DNA of 10,329 nt from assembly GCA_030536095.1 (NCBI GenBank), contig JAUNQQ010000003.1, positions 1 to 10,329 on the forward strand. The letters run 5' to 3'. The notes beneath the pieces are model-generated. The model did no database searches, was not told where the DNA came from, and saw only the letters and a list, made by a program, of their open reading frames with translations. The position numbers and the translations under genes were made by a program. This document shows, in pieces, positions 1 through 6,116 of the stretch (its first letter is position 1; each line of letters starts with the position of its first letter). Source of the DNA: Candidatus Saccharimonadota bacterium (GTDB lineage: Bacteria; Patescibacteriota; Saccharimonadia; Saccharimonadales; Saccharimonadaceae).

Positions 1-67
1 CAATTTCCGATTTTAAGCCAAGGCGCTTTAAAGGAACTAACTTTTTAGCGCCATACGCGTCGTCCAC
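1..67 (-). CDS. Possible start of a protein running off the left edge (doubtful)
   Basis: A minus-strand frame stays open from about position 104 to the window edge. Its first plausible start is GTG at 67-65, preceded by a weak GGAAAA stretch; an upstream in-frame GTG lies inside the predicted terminator. The visible 22 residues begin VDDAYGAKKLVPLKRLGL and match no family I recognise. The frame is too short to be convincing by chance alone, and it contains a 10-bp hairpin (22-52) that would suit an RNA just as well. If it is a gene, the structured RNA upstream could be its leader. Confidence 0.2.
   Translation of the reverse strand, partial: MDDAYGAKKLVPLKRLGLKSEI
22..52. repeat. Small inverted repeat / hairpin
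   Basis: GGCGCT at 22-27 is the reverse complement of AGCGCC at 47-52. Four more pairs (AAAG/CTTT) follow after a 2x2 internal mismatch and close a 7-base loop. No T-run follows on either strand, so it is not an obvious terminator. It could be RNA structure near the left-edge frame or a chance palindrome. Confidence 0.4.
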
Positions 68-76
68 TTTTCCAAC

Positions 77-101
77 AAAAAGCGACACCGCACTGGGTGT
101 C
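77..101 (-). terminator. Candidate intrinsic terminator of the structured RNA
   Basis: On the minus strand GACACC (101-96) pairs with GGTGTC (89-84) around a 6-base loop. Two bases (GC) follow, then TTTTT (81-77). The stem is only 6 bp and the two-base gap before the T-run is not ideal, so strength is uncertain. Its 5' half reuses the last five bases of the closing helix of the RNA (97-101), so the two folds exclude each other. Confidence 0.45.
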
Positions 102-224
102 TAAAACCAATACTAGAATCTCGGAATAATATATTCGAGACTCTAATTGCGATGCCGCATAGTCAGTCCGAATATATTATTACAAAAAATATCCGAAATA
201 TTTTCTAGCATTGATTTTAGACAC
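77..224 (-). ncRNA. Rod-shaped structured RNA, unidentified (6S-like architecture)
   Basis: No convincing ORF lies here. The minus-strand transcript would begin near 222-224. Bases 224-203 pair with 118-97 in an unbroken 22-bp helix; its only two non-Watson-Crick positions are both G-U on this strand (they would be C-A mismatches on the other). After a 4-base bulge, 198-192 can pair with 125-119 (7 bp; base 125 is shared with the next helix). A bulged U-rich strand follows on the 5' side. Then a perfect 13-bp helix (181-169 with 137-125), a GACU/AGUC extension (168-165 with 142-139), and an apical stem-loop UGCG-GCAU-CGCA (159-148). Alternatively 204-186 forms its own 7-bp hairpin. A long rod with a one-sided bubble and 5' end at the base resembles 6S RNA in layout only; I see no conserved 6S, tmRNA, RNase P or SRP sequence. 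Presence of an RNA is well supported; identity is open. Confidence 0.7.
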
Positions 225-228
225 TATC

Positions 229-257
229 ATTATACCCCACCAAAATTTCCGTGTCAA
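229..257 (-). promoter_or_regulatory. Consensus sigma70 promoter for the structured RNA
   Basis: On the minus strand TTGACA (257-252) is followed after exactly 17 bp by TATAAT (234-229), a full match to the housekeeping consensus in both hexamers and spacing. Transcription would start near 222, at the first bases of the 22-bp helix of the RNA. It lies 60 bases beyond the stop of the glycosyltransferase at 318, so the RNA is an independent transcript. Confidence 0.8.
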
Positions 258-317
258 TACTTTTTCAATCGACCGTCTCACCCTATATCCCGCATCCCCC
301 AACCAACACCCTAATCT

Positions 318-1970
318 CTATTTCTTCACAATCTTCTTCGTCACATCAAACTTTTCCATATACAACCCCAACATCAACCTCGTTTGCGCATAAAACGCCG
401 CCATTGAATTATAAATCACCGCAATCACCGGCGACAAAACCCACTGCACTACCATCATCACGCTTCTGCTTTTCTTATACTTCTTCGGTCTCGGCGGCAA
501 CATCCGGAGCGACAATAGAATCGTCACAAACAACCCGACGGTCGCAAAAGTCTGAATAATCGACACTGTTTTTGGTAAATTATACACCACCACCGTTCGC
601 GACGCATTATTCAAAAGCATCGGCACCCATCCCCCAAACGCCACAATCGGACTCATCGCCGCCAAAGTCACGTGCGAATCCACCAGTCGCCAAAATCTCG
701 TCCATAATTTCACAAACGGCATCTTTCGTCTTTTCTTATCTACCAATCTCACTCCCACATACGCCACATCACTCGCCCCATAATCCCATCGCCTCAGCTG
801 TACAAACTGCGCCTTTAGTCCATCCCAAAGATTTTCCCCAATCACCGCATCCTGATAAATCGGCACCCTAATCGAGATTACATCATAGTCTCCCTTAAAA
901 TAAAACAGACTTCGCCAATACTGATGCCCATCCTCCACAATCGTTTTCTTTGACCAAAAATCCATACCAATTAGCGCCGTCAAAGGTTGCGAATGTGACG
1001 CAAAATTCCGCACTAAATGCGGCCGCATCGTATTAATTACATTAAAAAACGAATTGGACATTGCAATTACTCGCATTACCGCCGGCGCATCCCAAATATT
1101 ATTCGTAAATACCGCCACAGGCTGATATGATAATTTATCTCTATTTTCATGTGTAATAAATTCATACGTCACATAATCCAAATACGACGGACTCATCCTA
1201 TTATCCGCATCCAGCGACGTTACAATCACCCGTTCTTCCCTGATTTTTTTCTTCTGAACAAATATTGCCAACTCTTTTCCTGCATATGTCAAGTTCGGGC
1301 CCTTCCCCTTTATTTCCCTCTTTAATCCATCCGGATGCTTCACTAACAAAAATGAATAAAACTTTTGTTCAAACTCTTTTTTCAGCTGCTTCGCCCTCTG
1401 CTCAATTTCCTTACCACCCCTTTCTTCATAAGCGAGTACAAAAATTACTCGGCTCGCCGAAAACGTCTGGTTTACTACCGCCTCAATCGACGGTCGCATC
1501 GTCTCCAACTCCTCGTTGTATGCCGTCATAATTACCGCATGTATAATTTCTTTCGATTTCGGATATGCTTTTTCATTCGCCGAAACCCGCCGTAAGTTAT
1601 CTACATGCTCCAAAAATCCAAACTCTTCGCTCTTCGCTTCCCGCAGTTCTTCATATTTTTCATGCGCAGCTTCTAAATCCATTAGTCTCTGATGCCAATC
1701 CACCTTCATTGCACTCTGTAACCCATTATACCCCTGTAAAGTCCGCACCGCAATTCCAATTGCCTTTACTAGCGTCATTGTAATAATCGCCAAAAGATAA
1801 ATTGACCCCACCGTCGGCGATAGCCATGACAACAAAAACAACAGAATAATCATTCCATAACTCAAAAATCCCGGCAAAATCTCAAAAACCCGATACAATT
1901 TTGTCCGCTTTCCCAGCGGCAATTCCAAATCATTCGGATCTTTTTCTCTTACGCTCCCGTCACTCATCAT
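318..1970 (-). CDS. Membrane-anchored family 2 glycosyltransferase, processive type
   Basis: Predicted 550-aa enzyme that transfers a sugar from a nucleotide donor at the inner face of the membrane; donor and acceptor cannot be read from sequence. Two membrane helices sit near residues 35-52 and 55-76. The GT-A domain begins at HAVIMTAYNEE (144-154). The metal-binding DAD is at 254-256, the acidic pair of the TED-like motif at 346-347 (EDGHQYW), and QLRRW (391-395) fits the QxxRW motif of cellulose/hyaluronan-synthase-type enzymes. About three helices follow (436-455, 466-488, 505-528) and the tail is lysine-rich. The frame stays open upstream to 2147, but I start at 1970 because ATG there overlaps the previous gene's TGA (ATGA) behind GGGAGAAGG; ATG at 1967 is equally possible and better spaced from GGAG. 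It is cotranscribed with the small membrane protein upstream and faces away from the polysaccharide operon. Class is secure, substrate unknown. Confidence 0.88.
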   Translation of the reverse strand: MMSDGSVREKDPNDLELPLGKRTKLYRVFEILPGFLSYGMIILLFLLSWLSPTVGSIYLLAIITMTLVKAIGIAVRTLQGYNGLQSAMKVDWHQRLMDLEAAHEKYEELREAKSEEFGFLEHVDNLRRVSANEKAYPKSKEIIHAVIMTAYNEELETMRPSIEAVVNQTFSASRVIFVLAYEERGGKEIEQRAKQLKKEFEQKFYSFLLVKHPDGLKREIKGKGPNLTYAGKELAIFVQKKKIREERVIVTSLDADNRMSPSYLDYVTYEFITHENRDKLSYQPVAVFTNNIWDAPAVMRVIAMSNSFFNVINTMRPHLVRNFASHSQPLTALIGMDFWSKKTIVEDGHQYWRSLFYFKGDYDVISIRVPIYQDAVIGENLWDGLKAQFVQLRRWDYGASDVAYVGVRLVDKKRRKMPFVKLWTRFWRLVDSHVTLAAMSPIVAFGGWVPMLLNNASRTVVVYNLPKTVSIIQTFATVGLFVTILLSLRMLPPRPKKYKKSRSVMMVVQWVLSPVIAVIYNSMAAFYAQTRLMLGLYMEKFDVTKKIVKK

Positions 1971-2371
1971 CCTTCTCCCACTAATCTCATCAGCACTACC
2001 CATGCAAACATCACAATCATTATCGTTATAAACAAAAACACTTCCGCCGCCGCTTCCCCCTTTTTCTGATAAATTTTCATCGCGATAAACAGATGTGTCA
2101 CCATCATCACCAACGCCATTGTTGGCCACGCCAACATTTCCGTCCATCCACCATCTCTATACCCTCCCTGTGTCTGCATCTCGTTCCATTCGCCCCCATG
2201 ATATCCACCAATATCACCATAACCAATTTTCACTAGCGCTGCCGACGGCTTCAGTGTCAAAAGCCCATAAATTAAAAAACCCACCGTCACCAAAATCATC
2301 CCCGCCATCCAAAAAATCATCCCCCGGTGTTCTTCATAAATCTCCCCCAGAGTCTTTCCGAAATTCTTCAT
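1967..2371 (-). CDS. Small three-helix membrane protein coupled to the glycosyltransferase
   Basis: 134-aa protein of unknown function. Predicted membrane helices lie near residues 18-40, 79-100 and 109-131. An amphipathic N-terminus (FGKTLGEIYEEHRG) comes first, and a 38-residue loop rich in Gly, Tyr and Trp (KIGYGDIGGYHGGEW, then YRDGGWTEM) joins helices 1 and 2. I choose ATG at 2371, with GGGGGAG 4 bases upstream, over in-frame ATGs at 2401 and 2383: the -10 box at 2387-2382 overlaps the 2383 codon, and both starts would precede the predicted transcript start. The stop overlaps the glycosyltransferase start as ATGA, so the two are probably made in fixed ratio. A partner or assembly factor for that enzyme is an inference from coupling only; I recognise no family. 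Confidence 0.8.
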   Translation of the reverse strand: MKNFGKTLGEIYEEHRGMIFWMAGMILVTVGFLIYGLLTLKPSAALVKIGYGDIGGYHGGEWNEMQTQGGYRDGGWTEMLAWPTMALVMMVTHLFIAMKIYQKKGEAAAEVFLFITIMIVMFAWVVLMRLVGEG

Positions 2372-2381
2372 TTTCTCCCCC

Positions 2382-2390
2382 ATTATACCA
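2382..2390 (-). promoter_or_regulatory. Extended -10 promoter of the minus-strand pair
   Basis: The minus strand reads TGG-TATAAT (2390-2382), an extended -10 element. No good -35 is present; the best is a 3/6 match (TTCGGA) at 18 bp. Predicted transcription start is near 2375, leaving about 4 bases before ATG 2371, so the GGGGGAG in front of the start would mostly lie outside the message. Confidence 0.6.
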
Positions 2391-2462
2391 CAATTTTTCA
2401 TATTTTCCGAATTCCTCCGCTCCCCAAACTCCTCACTCTAAACCCCTTCCCACCCGCATTTT

Positions 2463-2491
2463 TTCACTTTTTCCGAAATCTATGGTATAAT
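2463..2491 (+). promoter_or_regulatory. Promoter of polysaccharide unit A, apparently leaderless
   Basis: TTCACT (2463-2468, 4/6 match to the -35 consensus) lies 17 bp before TATAAT (2486-2491), which carries an extended TGG just upstream. Predicted start is A2498, four bases before ATG 2502, with no Shine-Dalgarno sequence. The divergent gap 2372-2501 holds this promoter and the opposing one at 2390-2382; I see nothing else in it. Confidence 0.68.
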
Positions 2492-2501
2492 ATCATTATA
2501 A

Positions 2502-3161
2502 ATGAGCGTGCGAGTAATCAGACGTAAAACCTGGAAAACTTGCCTATATCTCGGCTTGAAGCATCTTTTTGATGTCATTCTTTCCATTCTGGGTCTTATT
2601 CTCCTCCTCCCTCTAATCTTAATCATAAAAATCTCTTATATTATAACTGGCGATTTTCATAGTATTTTCCTACCCAATCACATCCGTATCGGCAAAGACG
2701 GTAAACCTTTTCGTCTCTATAAATTCCGCTCTATGGTCCCCAACGCCGATAAAGAACCTCTCGAAGAACTCCTAAAAGACCCTAAATACAAAGCAGAATG
2801 GGATAAAAATCAGAAATTCGAAAATGACCCTCGCGTCACAAAAATCGGTAAACTTATCCGTCATGGCTCCATCGACGAATTTCCTCAGTTTCTCAATGTC
2901 CTAAAAGGCGATCTCTCTCTTATCGGCCCTCGCCCTCTCGTCCCCGGTGAAATCGAAAAACATCATGGCGATAAGAAAAAATACTGGTCAGTAAAACCCG
3001 GCATTACTGGTTGGTGGGCAGTCAATGGTCGCTCCGCCACTACCTACAAAAAACGTTTCGAACTCGAATATTATTATATTGACCATCAGTCCCTCTCTCT
3101 TGACCTAAAAATTTTCCTAAAAACTTTTACCGCCATCATTACAAAGAAAGGAGCAAAATGA
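2502..3161 (+). CDS. Initiating sugar-phosphate transferase (PHPT family)
   Basis: 219-aa bacterial sugar transferase (Pfam PF02397 type). The family moves a sugar-1-phosphate from a UDP-sugar to undecaprenyl phosphate, the first committed step of capsule or exopolysaccharide assembly. One hydrophobic segment, about 24-48, is followed by the catalytic core, which is the size of the short, single-segment (PglC-like) members. Landmarks: KPFRLYKFRSM (68-78), DPRVTKIGKLIR (109-120), the catalytic Asp-Glu pair at 125-126 in SIDEFPQFLNVLKGDLSLIGPRP, and VKPGITGWWAVNGRS (164-178). All expected catalytic features are present. The start has no Shine-Dalgarno and sits about 4 bases after the predicted transcription start; in-frame GTG at 2508 is a less likely alternative. 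It opens unit A and overlaps the next gene by ATGA. Which sugar is used cannot be told. Confidence 0.93.
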   Translation: MSVRVIRRKTWKTCLYLGLKHLFDVILSILGLILLLPLILIIKISYIITGDFHSIFLPNHIRIGKDGKPFRLYKFRSMVPNADKEPLEELLKDPKYKAEWDKNQKFENDPRVTKIGKLIRHGSIDEFPQFLNVLKGDLSLIGPRPLVPGEIEKHHGDKKKYWSVKPGITGWWAVNGRSATTYKKRFELEYYYIDHQSLSLDLKIFLKTFTAIITKKGAK

Positions 3162-4051
3162 CCTCTAATCATTCCACCACAAAATCCGCTACCCTTATCA
3201 TTGCCAGCCATAAGCCTTATCCTACCCCTAATAACAATCTCTATCTCCCACTCCAGGTCGGCGCCACCGGAAAAGACAGCATCCCTAGTTTTCAACGCGA
3301 CGATTCCGATGAAAATATCTCCACTAAAAACCCTAACTTCTGCGAATTAACCGGCCTTTACTGGGCCTGGAAAAATCTCGATTCCGACTACATCGGCCTT
3401 GTCCACTATCGCCGCTATTTTGCAAAGCGCCGTTTTTCCCTAAAATTTAAGCCCCTTGATACTCCCGCTGAAATCGACAAAAAACTCAACAAAAACCTTA
3501 GTCGCGCTCTAACCAATTCCCAGCTCGAAAAGCTTCTAAAAACTTCCAACGTTATTCTTCCCAAAAAACGCAATTACCGTATCGAAACTCTCTATTCTCA
3601 TTACGCCCACACTATGCACATTATGCCTCTCGACGAAACTCGAAAAATCATCGCTCAACAATATCCAAAATACCTCCCCTCCTTCGACCGCCTAAAGACC
3701 CGCTCGTCCGCCCATATGTTTAATATGTTCATTCTTCCCCGCCAGCTTCTAAACGACTATTGTACTTGGCTCTTTGATATTCTCTTCACTCTCGAAAAAA
3801 CTCTCGAGAATAGCCCGGAACTAAAGACCTATTCTCCTTTTCATCAACGCTTCTACGGTCGCATCTCCGAACTTCTCCTCGACGTTTTTCTCGAAACGAA
3901 CGATATTATTTCAGATAAAAATCCTACCAATTCTCATTATCACGTCACCGAACTCCCCGTTATAAATATCGAATCAGTAAATTGGCTAAAAAAAGGCTCC
4001 TCCTTCCTCTCCGCTAAATTTAAAGGAAAAAAATATGAGCAAAGCTTCTAA
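3158..4051 (+). CDS. DUF4422-domain protein, putative glycosyltransferase
   Basis: 297-aa protein with clear DUF4422 signatures (PF14393): HKP at 18-20, the acidic DDSDENIS stretch (48-55), NFCELTGLYWAWKN (60-73) and YIGLVHYRRYF (78-88). The later SSAHMFNMFI...YCTWLFDILFTLE block and YGRISELLLD near the C-terminus also fit. The family is found in capsule, exopolysaccharide and LPS loci and is thought to hold glycosyltransferases, but the reaction is mostly unproven. No membrane helix or signal peptide, so it should act in the cytoplasm on the lipid-linked intermediate. AAAGGAG at 3147-3153 gives a strong Shine-Dalgarno 4 bases before ATG, which overlaps the previous stop (ATGA). The 3' end overlaps the next gene by 17 nt. 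Confidence 0.9.
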   Translation: MTSNHSTTKSATLIIASHKPYPTPNNNLYLPLQVGATGKDSIPSFQRDDSDENISTKNPNFCELTGLYWAWKNLDSDYIGLVHYRRYFAKRRFSLKFKPLDTPAEIDKKLNKNLSRALTNSQLEKLLKTSNVILPKKRNYRIETLYSHYAHTMHIMPLDETRKIIAQQYPKYLPSFDRLKTRSSAHMFNMFILPRQLLNDYCTWLFDILFTLEKTLENSPELKTYSPFHQRFYGRISELLLDVFLETNDIISDKNPTNSHYHVTELPVINIESVNWLKKGSSFLSAKFKGKKYEQSF

Positions 4052-5066
4052 AACCACCAAAACAAAAACTCTCTCCTTTATTATGCCCGTTTATAACGCC
4101 GAAAAATTCCTTCGCCCCGTCGTCGAAAAAATTCTCGCAATCGACATCCCCGGCATAAAAATCGAACTCATTGCCGTCAACGATTGCTCGACCGATTCCT
4201 CTCGTGACATTTTAAAAGAATATCCGCTCATCCTTATTTCTGCCAAAACCAATCGCGGCATTTCCCACGCCCGTAATCTCGGCCTAAAGCGCGCCACTGG
4301 CGACTATATTATGTATATCGATTCCGACGACGACTTCGAACCAAAATATCTTGAACGCGCTCTCAAAAAAATCGAGGAAACCGACTCGGATTTCTGTGTT
4401 CTCGGCGAAGATGTCATCGACGAAAAAACTGGTCAAAAAACCGGCTCCCGCTATCATTATCCCTGGAAATTTCTCGAACAACCCAATCTAACCAAAGTCT
4501 ATCTCGAAGACAAAATCGATCCTGCCGCCTACAATAAACTCTTCCGCGCCTCTTTTGCCAAAAATTTCCCCTTTAATGACGAGCTAAAAGTTGGCGAAGA
4601 TATTTTCTTCTGCCTTGAAATTTTTACTGCCGCCCGTCGCGTCTGTTTTTCAAATGCCATTTATTATCATTACATCCAACACGACACCTCCATTATGCAC
4701 ACCGTAAATAAAAATCTTCTCCAATTTTCCGAAGTCCCTTCTCATGTTCCCGCAGAAACTCAGGCTCTTTATCGGAAAAACTATCCCGATTCTTGGGGCT
4801 ATTTCCAGCTCCAAATGTATTCCCGTTCTATTCACGCCATCTCCGCTAACTACAAACACGCTCGCGCCAGCGCAAAATCTCTTCTCGCTTCCATCTACGA
4901 CAAAGACAAATTAAAAGCCATCGAAAACTGTTCTCACTATAGCTTTTTCGTTCGCCTCGAAATGAAATTCCTCCGCATTTTTGGAATAAATTTCCATTTC
5001 TTCCTAATGCCCTTCTATAATTTCATCAAACGCCTCACCCGAAAATTCATCAACCCTAATTCCTAA
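4035..5066 (+). CDS. Family 2 glycosyltransferase
   Basis: 343-aa cytoplasmic GT2 enzyme expected to add one sugar to the growing lipid-linked repeat unit. The GT-A fold opens with SFIMPVYNAEKFL (14-26); VNDCSTDSS (48-56) binds the nucleotide; GISHARNLGL (75-84) and the metal-binding DSD (96-98, in YIDSDDDFEP) follow. KVGEDIFFCLEIF, a little past mid-protein, is the GEDxxF motif common in polysaccharide GT2s. The C-terminus (FLRIFGINFHFFLMPFYNFIKRLTRKF) is hydrophobic and basic, suitable for peripheral membrane attachment. AAAGGA at 4022-4027 sits 7 bases before ATG, inside the preceding gene, so translation is coupled. It ends unit A: 39 bases and a new promoter separate it from the next gene. 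No clear terminator is visible between, so read-through is likely. Confidence 0.93.
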   Translation: MSKASKTTKTKTLSFIMPVYNAEKFLRPVVEKILAIDIPGIKIELIAVNDCSTDSSRDILKEYPLILISAKTNRGISHARNLGLKRATGDYIMYIDSDDDFEPKYLERALKKIEETDSDFCVLGEDVIDEKTGQKTGSRYHYPWKFLEQPNLTKVYLEDKIDPAAYNKLFRASFAKNFPFNDELKVGEDIFFCLEIFTAARRVCFSNAIYYHYIQHDTSIMHTVNKNLLQFSEVPSHVPAETQALYRKNYPDSWGYFQLQMYSRSIHAISANYKHARASAKSLLASIYDKDKLKAIENCSHYSFFVRLEMKFLRIFGINFHFFLMPFYNFIKRLTRKFINPNS

Positions 5067-5089
5067 CTCTAGTATTTTACCCCATTTTA

Positions 5090-5098
5090 TGATATAAT
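5090..5098 (+). promoter_or_regulatory. Extended -10 promoter of polysaccharide unit B, leaderless
   Basis: TGA-TATAAT (5090-5098) is an extended -10 element in the 39-base gap after the GT2 gene. No good -35 is seen (best 2/6 at 17 bp). Predicted start is A5105 or A5106 and the next gene's ATG is at 5106, so the message would have zero or one leader base. No Shine-Dalgarno is present, which agrees with leaderless initiation. Confidence 0.65.
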
Positions 5099-5105
5099 TA
5101 TCATA

Positions 5106-6116
5106 ATGCAAAAGATTGATTTTGTAATTCTCTGGGTCGACGGCAATGATCCAGTCTGGCAAAAAGAAAAAGCGAAGTTTTCCCCCGAAAAATCTTCCGA
5201 CGATACCGCTGTCCGCTATCGCGATTGGGAAACTCTCCGCTATTTTTTCCGTGGTGTCGAATCTTTCGCTCCCTGGGTAAATAAAATCCATTTCGTTACT
5301 TCCGGCCACTACCCCTCCTGGCTAAATCTCAATCATAAAAAACTAAATTTCATTCGCCACAAAGATTTTATCGACCAAAAATATCTCCCGCTCTTTAATT
5401 CCAATGCCATCGAGCTAAATCTCCCCAGTCTAAAATCCCTCTCGAATCATTTCGTCCTTTTTAATGACGACATGTTTCTTATTCGACCAACTCAGCCAAC
5501 TGATTTCTTTAAAAATAATCTTCCCTGCGATTCCGCCATCCTCTCGCCAATTATCCCGAAGGGTTCCGACGGTTTTCATAAATGCCTCGCAAATAACGTC
5601 GCTATTATAAATAATAATTTCCAAAAACATCTTTCTAAAAAATGGTTTAGTCCAAAATACTATTTCGATCTCTTTCGTAATCTCGCCCTTTCTCCATGGC
5701 ATAATTTCCCCGGTTTTTATAACCCACATATTCCAATTTCCTTCGACAAATCCCTTATTAAAAAATCTCTTGCCCTCGATCCTATCGCTACCGAAACCAC
5801 AAAGTCCTCTCGCTTCCGCGATAATAATACTAATATTTCCATCTGGCTCGCCCGTTATTATCAGCTCATCACAAATAATTTCTATCCTCGCTCAATAAAA
5901 TTCGGGCAAAATTTCGAATATAAAAAAGACAATTCCAAAATGTATTCCGCCATAAAAAATCAATCATATTCTACTATCTGCCTAAACGACGTTCCTGACG
6001 ATTACGATTTCGAATCCGAAAAACAAAAAACTCTTGCCGCCTTTAATTCCATTCTTCCCGAAAAATCCGCGTTTGAACTTTCCGAAAAAATCTCTAATCA
6101 TAGAAAGGATAACTAA
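5106..6116 (+). CDS. Stealth-family sugar-phosphate transferase
   Basis: 336-aa Stealth protein. Members transfer hexose-1-phosphate from a nucleotide sugar to a glycan and build phosphodiester-linked capsule-type polymers. CR1 is IDFVILWVDGNDPVWQKEK (4-22). CR2 follows: RYRDWETLRYFFRGVESFAPWVNKI, then the FVLFNDDMFL block (116-125). CR3 is probably the region around PWHNFPGFYNPHIPI, and CR4 is represented by ICLNDVPDDYDF followed by LPEKSAFEL near the C-terminus. All four blocks appear present, so the enzyme looks intact. No membrane helix; cytoplasmic action expected. It suggests that the polymer contains a phosphodiester linkage or sugar-phosphate substituent. First gene of unit B, with a leaderless-type start; its TAA overlaps the next ATG as TAATG. 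Confidence 0.92.
   Translation: MQKIDFVILWVDGNDPVWQKEKAKFSPEKSSDDTAVRYRDWETLRYFFRGVESFAPWVNKIHFVTSGHYPSWLNLNHKKLNFIRHKDFIDQKYLPLFNSNAIELNLPSLKSLSNHFVLFNDDMFLIRPTQPTDFFKNNLPCDSAILSPIIPKGSDGFHKCLANNVAIINNNFQKHLSKKWFSPKYYFDLFRNLALSPWHNFPGFYNPHIPISFDKSLIKKSLALDPIATETTKSSRFRDNNTNISIWLARYYQLITNNFYPRSIKFGQNFEYKKDNSKMYSAIKNQSYSTICLNDVPDDYDFESEKQKTLAAFNSILPEKSAFELSEKISNHRKDN

Noticed and set aside
97..224. Miniature inverted-repeat transposon (22-bp terminal inverted repeats)
   Set aside because: No flanking target-site duplication is visible, and the arm differences preserve pairing only in the minus-strand RNA. Promoter position also fits an RNA gene.
77..224. tracrRNA or CRISPR-associated RNA (arm contains GGTTTTAGA followed by a terminator-like hairpin)
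   Set aside because: No repeat array, spacer or cas gene is in the window, and both halves of the duplex are in one transcript. Resemblance is limited to a few bases.
1..224. tmRNA, RNase P RNA or SRP RNA
   Set aside because: I could not find the tRNA-like ends of tmRNA, the conserved P4 sequence of RNase P, or the SRP domain with its GGAA-type loop.
318..2147. Longer 609-aa reading of the glycosyltransferase starting at 2147
   Set aside because: It would overlap the upstream gene by 181 nt, and the extra 59 residues are Gly/Ser/Asp-rich and unlike the family. The ATGA overlap with GGGAGAAGG at 1970 is a better start.
2095..2490. A plus-strand gene across the divergent promoter region
   Set aside because: The translation is Ser/Pro-rich without recognisable domains and would cover both promoters and the 134-aa membrane protein.
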